NCBI GenBank assembly: GCA_964396845.1 | Contig: CAYNGH010000059.1 | Coordinates: 1-17,843 of the forward strand | Source of the DNA: CAYNGH01 sp964396845 | GTDB taxonomy: Bacteria; Vulcanimicrobiota; JAJTBE01; CAYNGH01 | Direction of reading: 5' to 3' | DNA: 17,843 nt | Shown: piece by piece, positions 6,915-13,065 of the stretch | Layout: the number at the start of each line of letters is the position of its first letter | How positions within the stretch are numbered: position 1 is the stretch's first letter | The notes under the pieces: model-generated | Database searches by the model: none | The model's input: only the letters and a program-made list of their open reading frames with translations | Told to the model about the DNA's origin: nothing | Program-made: the position numbers and the translations under genes

Positions 6915-8066
6915 ATGAAAAGATATATCAAGTCCCTTTCCAAATTCCTCATCTGCAGTTTTCTGATGCTGATGATTCAGGTGCCCCAGGTAAGCCTGGC
7001 ACAGGCCCAGCAAGACCCGAAAAACTCACCGGTGACCATTATTGCTCCTCAAAACGACAGCACTGCAAAAATCGGCGACACAATCAACATAATGATTGTC
7101 GTAAAGTCAGGTAAATCAGTGGAGTCAGTAGCGGTCATATCCGGTGAAGGCCTTGGCATTGGGATGACAAGCTCCACGCCATATGTGGTTAAATGGGACA
7201 CCGCCAATGTGAGTCCCGGAGAAGTCACCCTCAAGGCTCAAGCTCATATGGCTGACGGGAGCGTCCTGGAATCCCCTCTGGTGAAGATCACTCTTGAATC
7301 CCCTTCTACAGCTTCAGGAGTGCAAATCAAGGAAGGAACTCCAGTAATCATCAGGACTGAGGAGGAAATGATTTCCGGCAGAATCCCCAAAGGCACAACA
7401 ATAATTTTCCGTGTGGAAAAGGATGTAATCGACTCCGATGGTCAGGTATTGATTCCACAGGATTCCGCTGCTTACGGCGAGGTTCTGGAATCCCGATCCC
7501 ATGGGATGTTTGGCCGGCCCGGGAAGCTGGATTTCAAGCTGGAGTCGGTAAATGGAGCCGGCGGGGCTTCCATCCCCATAAGAGCAGTCAGGAGTTCTGT
7601 TGCAAAGGACAAAGGAGCGCTGGTTGTGGTTGGAGGTGCATTATTGTCGGTATTTTTCGTTTTTTTCCGGGGTAATAATGTGGAGATCCCCAAGGGAACC
7701 GTGTTTACTGCTTATGTCAACAACGACACCCTTATATCAGAGCCTTTGCCTCCCCGGCTGAGCGAAGAGGAGTTAAACATTGAAAGAAGCGCAACCATCA
7801 CAAAACCTGTCGAGGGAGCGAATGTCGAGAAAGCAGGGGAATACGATTTTTCCTATGCCATAACCCCTTCCGATGAGTCGGTTTTTGTAAGGCTTTATGT
7901 AAACGAGGAACTTGTTATGTGGGAGAAGGGAAACCTTACCGGCATGACCTGGAAAACACCAAAAGCCAAGGACCTTAAAGCCGGAGAACATACGGTTTAT
8001 CTGGAAGTCACCTTTGACAGCGGACATATTGTGAAATCCCCCACGGTCACCTTCACAGTGGAATAA
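6915..8066 (+). CDS. exported protein with Ig-like domains and a central VirB10-like beta segment
   Basis: A 383-residue protein. The start is taken at 6915 because AAAGGAGAAACC lies just upstream and a signal peptide begins right there: MKRYIKSLSK, a hydrophobic run to about residue 26, probable cleavage after SLAQA. Three parts follow. Residues about 34-112 look like a bacterial Ig-like fold (VTIIAPQNDSTAKIGDTINI). Residues about 124-270 are a beta-rich segment bracketed by two similar 'IPKGT' strands (IPKGTTIIFRV and IPKGTVFTAYV) with GKLDFKLESV and IPIRA between. That segment includes a short hydrophobic stretch (VVVGGALLSVFFVFF) and recalls the beta-barrel of TrbI/VirB10-like proteins. 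Residues about 285-383 are a second Ig-like domain (ITKPVEGANVEKAGEYDFSY). It is probably periplasmic or surface-attached; ligand unknown. The ankyrin gene follows 65 bases downstream. Confidence 0.8.
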   Translation: MKRYIKSLSKFLICSFLMLMIQVPQVSLAQAQQDPKNSPVTIIAPQNDSTAKIGDTINIMIVVKSGKSVESVAVISGEGLGIGMTSSTPYVVKWDTANVSPGEVTLKAQAHMADGSVLESPLVKITLESPSTASGVQIKEGTPVIIRTEEEMISGRIPKGTTIIFRVEKDVIDSDGQVLIPQDSAAYGEVLESRSHGMFGRPGKLDFKLESVNGAGGASIPIRAVRSSVAKDKGALVVVGGALLSVFFVFFRGNNVEIPKGTVFTAYVNNDTLISEPLPPRLSEEELNIERSATITKPVEGANVEKAGEYDFSYAITPSDESVFVRLYVNEELVMWEKGNLTGMTWKTPKAKDLKAGEHTVYLEVTFDSGHIVKSPTVTFTVE

Positions 8067-8131
8067 ACCGATGTCAGGCAAATACAGCACTTGACAGGGG
8101 ATGTCCAGAGGGATGCATCAGGGAGGGGAGG

Positions 8132-8545
8132 ATGATAATGGGAAGCCTTTTCGATATGGAAGCTGTGGCCCGGGAACAGGTTCGTAATGATGTGGCAAAA
8201 GGCAGACTGGATGAGGTGAGAAAAGCCCTGGATAATGGAGCTGATGTCAATGCCAGGCATATGTCGGATTCAACTCTCCTGCAATGGGCATCCTTGAAGG
8301 GCCATTCTGACATCGCTAAACTGCTGATGGACAGGGGAGCAAATGCCAATGACAAGGACATAAACGGCAATACTGCTTTGCACCTGGCGGCGCGCTGGGG
8401 CCACAACAAAACAATCTCTATACTCTTAGAAAATGGAGCAGATGTCAACACAAAAAATAATGACGGATATACTCCCCTGAAGATGGCAACAGTGGGGAAA
8501 CACCAGGAAACTGTTAAGCTTCTTCGCCAACACTGGGCAAGTTGA
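8132..8545 (+). CDS. ankyrin-repeat protein
   Basis: A 137-residue protein made almost entirely of ankyrin repeats, which are protein-binding scaffolds. Repeats: a degenerate first one ending in ALDNGADVNARHM (about 31-43), then TLLQWASLKGHSDIAKLLMDRGA (48-70), TALHLAARWGHNKTISILLENGA (81-103) and TPLKMATVGKHQETVKLLRQH (114-134). No signal peptide is seen, so it is likely cytosolic. AGGGAGGGGAGG runs up to the ATG; either ATG 8132 or ATG 8138 could be used, as both have a usable spacing. The gene lies 65 bases after the exported Ig-like protein on the same strand and may be co-transcribed. Partner unknown; ankyrin proteins of this size sometimes act as immunity or inhibitor proteins, which is not shown here. 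Confidence 0.85.
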   Translation: MIMGSLFDMEAVAREQVRNDVAKGRLDEVRKALDNGADVNARHMSDSTLLQWASLKGHSDIAKLLMDRGANANDKDINGNTALHLAARWGHNKTISILLENGADVNTKNNDGYTPLKMATVGKHQETVKLLRQHWAS

Positions 8546-8587
8546 GAAGAGTCGCTTTGGTTCTTATCCTGTCATTCGGATCATTTT

Positions 8588-8634
8588 GAGGAAGACAAAT
8601 GTACCCTGGGCATTTTTCGGCCGGAATTTACAAC
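8588..8634. repeat. 47-base imperfect direct repeat, copy 1
   Basis: The segment starts GAGGAAGACAAATGTACCC and ends CGGCCGGAATTTACAAC. It matches 8774-8820 at 43 of 47 positions with no gap, 186 bases apart. Confidence 0.8.
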
Positions 8635-8773
8635 AGACATGGAGGATCAGCTTTTTCGAGGCCTTGTATCATTGGAGCAAAACTTCGATAAGGTTAAATC
8701 CATGACAGCATTCCCATGGATTATTGATGGCATCATGTATGCAAAATAGTATTAGACCGATCCGTGACACTTG

Positions 8774-8820
8774 GAGGATGACAAATGCACCCTGGGCATT
8801 TGCCGGCCGGAATTTACAAC
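8774..8820. repeat. 47-base imperfect direct repeat, copy 2
   Basis: The segment starts GAGGATGACAAATGCACCC and ends CGGCCGGAATTTACAAC. Copy 2 ends where the AT-rich DNA of the minus-strand coiled-coil gene begins, so it may mark an element boundary. Confidence 0.8.
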
Positions 8821-8842
8821 CGCCTAAAAAGCTAAAACTAAA

Positions 8843-9663
8843 TTATATTCGCAAAAGAAATTGTTTTTGCATTTCCGGCGAAAGCTCTTTGAATTTTTCA
8901 ACTAGCCATTCAATTTTAAGTTTATTCAATTGATTCTCAATAATTTCTTTAACCTCCTTAAGTTTAGTTCGATGTTTTTCTGTCAGAAATGCTGGAGGAG
9001 AATTAGCACGAGTATATAAGCTGTTTATAACTGATATATTTGAAGCTGCAACATTGCAATTTCTCTTTCAAGACTATTAACCCATTTCAGACTTTTTTTA
9101 TCTCTGTTCATTTCAATTATTTTTTTGAAATTATCTATAGTTTCCGATGGTTCCCAAGGTGATTCTTCTTCACTAATAACTTCTATTAATTCTGATTTAA
9201 GATTGTCTGCTAGTAGAGAAAAATCATTTGAAGTTAACCGATCATTATCTAATTGTCGGTAGGCCTCAGTATATAGACGTAGTGCACGACGCATTATTTG
9301 TAAATCATCAACATCTTTGCCACACCCTTCAAAAACAGAAAATAATTCATCCACTTCGTTTTGTAATATTTCTACATCATCAATAGATGTGAGCTTGGTT
9401 TCCCATAGTTTTGAAGCACGCTCCATAGCCTCATTCAAAGCTTTCTTAATGTCATCTAATCGATTTGAAAGCTGAAGGCGTAAGTCGTTAAATTCAGGCA
9501 ATTGAATTTTTGTTGATATTTTTTTAATTTTATTTGTAAATTCAGAACCAGTCTTTTGAAGGGCTCTTAGTTCTGCTATTCTAACAAATTTTGTGGCTTG
9601 TGCATGGGTCGTGAGCCATAAGCTAACTTCACTGATTAATTTATGTGCCCTCAATGCTTCCAA
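8843..9663 (-). pseudogene. coiled-coil protein gene, 5'-truncated and frameshifted
   Basis: The minus strand is open from 9663 (TTG, no convincing RBS) to TAA at 9025. It encodes about 212 residues rich in Leu, Glu, Lys and Asp with long helical/coiled-coil stretches (RLDDIKKALNEAMERASKLW; LQIMRRALRLYTEAYRQL). Just before that stop another frame opens (−1 shift) and continues without a start codon through SLYTRANSPPAFLTEKHRTK and IIENQLNKLKIEWLVEKFKE to TAA at 8843-8845. The composition is the same, so the gene most likely runs on to 8843 and carries a one-base frameshift between about 9025 and 9066 (assembly error, mutation or, less likely, programmed shift). The 5' end stops exactly where recombinase-coding DNA begins on the other strand, so the N-terminus appears lost. 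Family not recognised. Confidence 0.6.
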
Positions 9664-10073
9664 GAATCCTGCGCTCCCAGGTATATATCGGAAGGATGGA
9701 GCTGAAATCGGAAAAGAAATTTTTTAAGGGCCAGCATAAGGCCATCATTGAAGGGGAAATCTTCCACAGGGTTCAGGCCCTGATGGACCAGAATCAGAAC
9801 AAGCACAACGAAACCCACGATATGCACCGTCACCTGTTGTCGGGGAAACTCTTTGACAACAACGGAAACCAGTTCAAGAACCAGGGGACATCCAAGAATG
9901 CCAGCAGGAAATACCGTTACTACCATCTCAATGGGAAATATCTGTCGGCAGGGGATCTGGAAGACTTGGCAATCAGTATGTTCCGGGAAGTTTTCACCTG
10001 TTCCCTGGATGGGATTATCTCCCCCTCCCAGGAGATGGAGTTCAATGCTCTTTCAAACCTGGCGGTGGGATGA
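9660..10073 (+). pseudogene. large serine recombinase remnant, middle part
   Basis: A 138-codon open stretch matching the middle of large serine recombinases. It starts abruptly at PRILRSQVYIGRMEL, the family's 'hxiLrNpvYiGr' strand. Then come KGQHKAIIEGEIFHRVQAL ('GqHeaIideelfervqa'), HRHLLSGKLFDNNGN (the beta-ribbon region in a branch lacking zinc cysteines) and RKYRYYHLNGKYLSAGDLED. It ends at ISPSQEMEFNALSNLAVG before the coiled-coil region. The N-terminal catalytic Ser domain is absent from the window, and no RBS or proper start exists. The piece is flanked on both sides by AT-rich DNA with minus-strand genes; its C-terminal counterpart is at 10666-10956. Not functional. Confidence 0.85.
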
Positions 10074-10517
10074 AGACACTCTATTGAATCTGTTTAAAAT
10101 TTTCTTGTTAATCTTCCTTTTACATTTTAATTGCTTATCTGAAAGGTTTCTCTTATTCTTTATATCAAGGTAAAACTCTTTTTCCCATTCATTAACCCAT
10201 TTTTTATAAAATGCAAACTCTATTGTTTCAGTATTAAATGATTTATCAATATCCATATGAACTCTTTTTATAGCCCCGAAAATTTTTTTTGAATGAAGCC
10301 CTAAAAAATTATTTACACAACAATTTCCAACAATTGCAGTGTTATTATTTAAATAATTTCTAATTTCACAGATATTAACAATTGGGTAATGACCACACAG
10401 GCAAGTGGTTTTTTTGTCCATATAAACACCTTGAAGCTTCCATTCCAAAACAGCCCGTTCCCAATTATTTGCATCTGACATCTCAATGATTCTCTGTTTT
10501 AATTGGTGTTCAGACAT
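10053..10517 (-). CDS. hypothetical protein with CxCGH...C cysteine motif, possibly zinc-binding
   Basis: A 154-residue protein. ATG at 10517 is chosen because GGAGG lies 4 bases upstream; a longer TTG frame to 10544 has no such site. Residues 39-50 read CLCGHYPIVNIC, followed by AIVGNCCVNNFLG at 61-73. A CxCGHxPIxxxC...N...VGNxCVxxFLG pattern recurs in hypothetical proteins of phages and genomic islands, and it suggests a small metal-binding fold. The C-terminal half is very lysine-rich (KNKRNLSDKQLKCKRKINKK). The last ten or so residues (RVSSSHRQV) are read from the antisense of the recombinase remnant, so the native C-terminus was probably replaced at the junction near 10073. AT-rich, on the strand opposite the recombinase. 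Confidence 0.65.
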   Translation of the reverse strand: MSEHQLKQRIIEMSDANNWERAVLEWKLQGVYMDKKTTCLCGHYPIVNICEIRNYLNNNTAIVGNCCVNNFLGLHSKKIFGAIKRVHMDIDKSFNTETIEFAFYKKWVNEWEKEFYLDIKNKRNLSDKQLKCKRKINKKILNRFNRVSSSHRQV

Positions 10518-10665
10518 ATAGCCTCCAACTCTTCGATAATCCAATAAAAATTAATTGTTCTTAATATAGGGCGTGTCTTCAAGCTAAATTTAAGTCAGGC
10601 ATGAATTCTCTTAAATATGTCGAAACCCTCTGAAATTGAAGAATGAAGGGTGAAATGGCAAGAAG

Positions 10666-10956
10666 ATGATAACCGTTTCCCAGAACAGCCTGAATCTGGT
10701 AAAGGCCCTGAGTCTGGGATGGAGATACAGGAAGATGCTGACCGGTGGGATGGGAATCAAGGCACTACGAAAACAGGAGAGAACCTCCGACAGGACCATC
10801 TACAAATATTTCAGCCTCAACTACCTGTCCCCGAGGATCATCAGGACCATACTGGATGGGACCCCGCCATCACACATAAACCTACAGGTCCTCTTTGAGA
10901 TTGCTTCGGGGTATCCTGACTTTGTAGATCAGGAGAAAAAGTTTTTCGCTGAGTGA
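10666..10956 (+). pseudogene. large serine recombinase remnant, C-terminal part
   Basis: The 96-codon frame encodes the typical C-terminal end of the same recombinase branch. NLVKALSLGWRYRKML matches its 'lvraialGrrW...L' helix. RTSDRTIYKYFSLNYLSPRI matches the 'gvsxrxvxrxlrLafLaPxi' helix-turn-helix-like part, and ILDGTPPSHINLQVL plus FVDQEKKFF match 'aIldGrqPphLtl' and 'WaeQrrll'. It has no RBS, and an in-frame TGA lies just upstream. It is in a different frame from the 9660-10073 piece, with about 590 bases of unrelated AT-rich DNA between, and the coiled-coil middle is missing. Confidence 0.8.
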
Positions 10957-11095
10957 TTGTTGTTGTTTCAGTTGAAACCTTATTAGACAAGATTTGAATC
11001 TTATTAAAAAGGATTTCAGTATTGTATAGAGTATTTAGTTATAGTTGAAACTCAAAAAGATAAATTTAAGCAAAATTGGAAAGGATAGGATTATT

Positions 11096-11641
11096 ATGGG
11101 AGTTAAAGACGAAAGCGAAAAGACAGTGAGAGAGAAAATCGAGAGGGCATTAAAGAAGTTGCTGAAGTTTGACAGTCAGCTTTTATCTTTTGATGTCAAT
11201 GAAAGGAGTATAACCCACAGGTTGGCGATATACCTGGAAGATGAATTTCCCGAATATCATGTAGATTGTGAATACAACCGGGATGTTAAAGATCCCAAAA
11301 GAATAAACAAGATTAAAGAAAAAGCAAATATGACAGAAAATCCTAACGATCCAATTGCTGACACCAATGCAGTATCTGTTTACCCTGATATAATCGTGCA
11401 TCGCAGGGGAAAAAATGATAATTTTCTCGTCATAGAAGTAAAGAAGACTAAAAATCGCAACCAGTCAGAAGAAGAAGAGAAGGACAAAGCCAAACTGCGG
11501 GCATATATTGAAATTTTCAAGTATGTTTATGCCTTTTTCATCAAGGTGCCGGTAGGCAATGATATTAATAAAAGTGAGTATAAGGATGTTTTCGATTGGA
11601 TTGAACGGCTGAAAAAAAAACGAGGAGAATCACAACGGTAA
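11096..11641 (+). CDS. PD-(D/E)XK nuclease-like hypothetical protein
   Basis: A 181-residue protein. ATG at 11096 has AGGATAGGA about 5 bases upstream; a TTG 51 bases earlier has no RBS. Residues 34-43 are VNERSITHRL, followed by HVDCEYNR at 55-62. YPDIIVHRRG at 96-105 and FLVIEVKK at 110-117 give Asp98 and Glu114-x-Lys116, the spacing and strand context of the PD-(D/E)XK nuclease core. Glu37 may be the additional helix-1 acidic residue. Such stand-alone proteins are common in defence-rich and mobile regions, but no partner methylase or specificity subunit is present here, so it is not a recognisable restriction system. After the core the sequence is highly charged (NQSEEEEKDKAK). It is isolated: about 140 bases of AT-rich DNA precede it and the tRNA-Ser terminator follows on the other strand. 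Confidence 0.75.
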   Translation: MGVKDESEKTVREKIERALKKLLKFDSQLLSFDVNERSITHRLAIYLEDEFPEYHVDCEYNRDVKDPKRINKIKEKANMTENPNDPIADTNAVSVYPDIIVHRRGKNDNFLVIEVKKTKNRNQSEEEEKDKAKLRAYIEIFKYVYAFFIKVPVGNDINKSEYKDVFDWIERLKKKRGESQR

Positions 11642-11814
11642 CCGAATCAGTTGAAGACTGAGCTGCAATGAGTTTCAACATTTTTTTGACTTTGCAAACA
11701 AGGCCAAGGTATGGAACGGGACAATACCCATGGATATGGGGGTTCTGTGGAGGCTTACCCAGTCAAAACTTACAGGGAGCCCAGGGGAAATTCCCGCAAC
11801 GTGGCGGGGTTTTC

Positions 11815-11854
11815 AAAAACAAAAGCCCGGCAATCACAGATGACTGCTGGGCTT
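11815..11854 (-). terminator. Rho-independent terminator of tRNA-Ser
   Basis: On the minus strand AAGCCCAGCAGTCA pairs with TGATTGCCGGGCTT (one mismatch, one G-T pair) around a 4-base loop, followed by TTGTTTTT. It begins 10 bases past the encoded CCA. Confidence 0.85.
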
Positions 11855-11863
11855 GCTGACTTG

Positions 11864-11953
11864 TGGCGGAGAGGGAGGGATTCGAACCCCCGGGACGCTT
11901 GCACGTCCAACGGTTTTCAAGACCGCCGCTTTCGACCACTCAGCCACCTCTCC
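11864..11953 (-). tRNA. tRNA-Ser (anticodon UGA)
   Basis: Acceptor arm GGAGAGG (5') pairs with CCTCTCC, followed by discriminator G and an encoded CCA (11866-11864). The anticodon loop is CTTGAAA with TGA at 11919-11917, reading UCA and wobble-related Ser codons. A long variable arm and a GGTTCGAATCC T-arm are present, giving 90 bases in all, as expected for a class II Ser tRNA. Its 3' end faces the AT-rich accessory block, the usual orientation for island integration. Confidence 0.96.
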
Positions 11954-11965
11954 GTGTGTCATAAT

Positions 11966-11994
11966 ATTCTAAAGCAAAGGGGAGTAAAAATCAA
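11966..11994 (-). promoter_or_regulatory. promoter of tRNA-Ser
   Basis: On the minus strand: TTGATT (-35, 11994-11989), a 17-base spacer, and TAGAAT (-10, 11971-11966). The start would fall about 6 bases before the mature 5' end. Confidence 0.7.
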
Positions 11995-12072
11995 GATGCA
12001 GAATAAAAAAATCTCAAAATGAATGGGCAGTTTTCAATTAAGATCAAGTTGGCAGCAAACATGTCGGTTGGA

Positions 12073-13065
12073 TTATTCCTTTACCGGGGTATCCCCAGGG
12101 CTGTTCTTCTTCATATTGGCGATAAAGTCTGGCCCCGCAACACAGCGGAAGCCGTATTCTCCCAGAGGAGAAGACACGTCGCCACTCCAGCGGGATGCGC
12201 AACGGCTCCGTCTGGCAGGGAGGCTCCAGCTACCTCCCCTGATGACCCGTTCCATCCCTGATTCAGGCCCTGAAGGGTTATTCACATTGCCCCGGTGGTA
12301 ATAATCCTCGCTGTAGTAATCCAGACACCATTCATTAATATTCCCCCCCATATCCATAATGCCATAAGGTGACCTGTCTTCCTGGACAGAACCCACAGGA
12401 AGAGTCCCCCGTCCCGATATTATCGGGGCCATCATAGAGAGCAATTGCGGATCATCGGTCTGAACGTTGTTGCACCAGTTGGGATTCCACTGGTTGCCCC
12501 AAGGATATTCTCTGCCGTCGGTTCCCCGGGCGGCCTTTTCCCACTGGGCCTCGGTGGGCAGAGTGACCCCGGCCCAACGGCAGTAAGCCTCAGCCTCAGG
12601 ATAAGTGATATACGTTGCGGGATGACGGGGATACTCCAAGGCCCATGCCGGATCCCAGCGAACCGATGAATGTCCCGTTGCCCTTGCAAACTGGTGAAAC
12701 ATCTGGTTGGTGACTTCTGTTTTGTATATGTAATAGGCTCCCAGATAAACCCGCCGGGGGGGGATCTCGTTCGCCCCGGCATCAGGATGGGACGGCTCGG
12801 AGCCCATGATGAACTCACCGGGAGGAATCAGAATCATAACCCCGCCGTCAACAGGATTGATGACCTGATGGGGCAGTCCCTCTATGGAATCCCTGACCAT
12901 GGCGGGCTGAAGAGAAACCGAGGTTTCCCCAGGGGCGGGAAGCCCGGTGGTGACAACTGGCGTAGCAATACCGGCGGGGTTTGTAGCATGGCAGGATGAG
13001 AAAATCAACAAGGCAGATGTCATGATCCATAGGATGACAAGCCAAACAGGTTTTGGTTTAATCAT
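12073..13065 (-). CDS. lipoprotein with one FGE-sulfatase (SUMF1) domain, probably non-catalytic
   Basis: A 330-residue protein. ATG at 13065 overlaps the stop of the upstream gene by 8 bases and begins a signal sequence (MIKPKPVWLVILWIM) ending in FSSC, a weak lipobox with Cys25. The FGE/SUMF1 domain fills about residues 68-315: VMILIPPGEFIMGSEP, YYIYKTEVTNQMFHQFA, LPTEAQWEKAARGTDGREYP, MDMGGNINEWCLDYY, RVIRGGSWSLP and EYGFRCV. True formylglycine-generating enzymes have two copper-binding Cys after RGGS (x2-Cys-x4-Cys). Here the first position is Leu, and the only nearby Cys is displaced by two residues. Sulfatase activation is therefore unlikely; an envelope ligand-binding or structural role is more probable. 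It is co-transcribed with, and translationally coupled to, the two-domain paralogue upstream. Confidence 0.88.
   Translation of the reverse strand: MIKPKPVWLVILWIMTSALLIFSSCHATNPAGIATPVVTTGLPAPGETSVSLQPAMVRDSIEGLPHQVINPVDGGVMILIPPGEFIMGSEPSHPDAGANEIPPRRVYLGAYYIYKTEVTNQMFHQFARATGHSSVRWDPAWALEYPRHPATYITYPEAEAYCRWAGVTLPTEAQWEKAARGTDGREYPWGNQWNPNWCNNVQTDDPQLLSMMAPIISGRGTLPVGSVQEDRSPYGIMDMGGNINEWCLDYYSEDYYHRGNVNNPSGPESGMERVIRGGSWSLPARRSRCASRWSGDVSSPLGEYGFRCVAGPDFIANMKKNSPGDTPVKE

Larger units (their letters stand above)
8546..8842. other. 297-base gap carrying a duplicated motif; possible gene remnant
   Basis: Directly after the ankyrin TGA the same frame stays open for 67 codons to TAG at 8747-8749. 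It reads sensible residues (FRPEF, then DMEDQLFRGLVSLEQNFDKV) but has no start codon with an RBS. The gap contains both copies of the 47-base repeat listed separately. I regard it as non-coding DNA or the remains of a gene, not as a gene. Confidence 0.4.

Noticed and set aside
8724..8933. 69-codon plus-strand frame with MTNAPWAFAGRNL
   Set aside because: It reads the 47-base repeat in one frame and then AT-rich DNA antisense to the frameshifted gene; no RBS.
11711..12022. 103-codon plus-strand frame with RRGRDSNPRDACTSNGFQDR
   Set aside because: It is the antisense reading of tRNA-Ser, a well-known source of false proteins.
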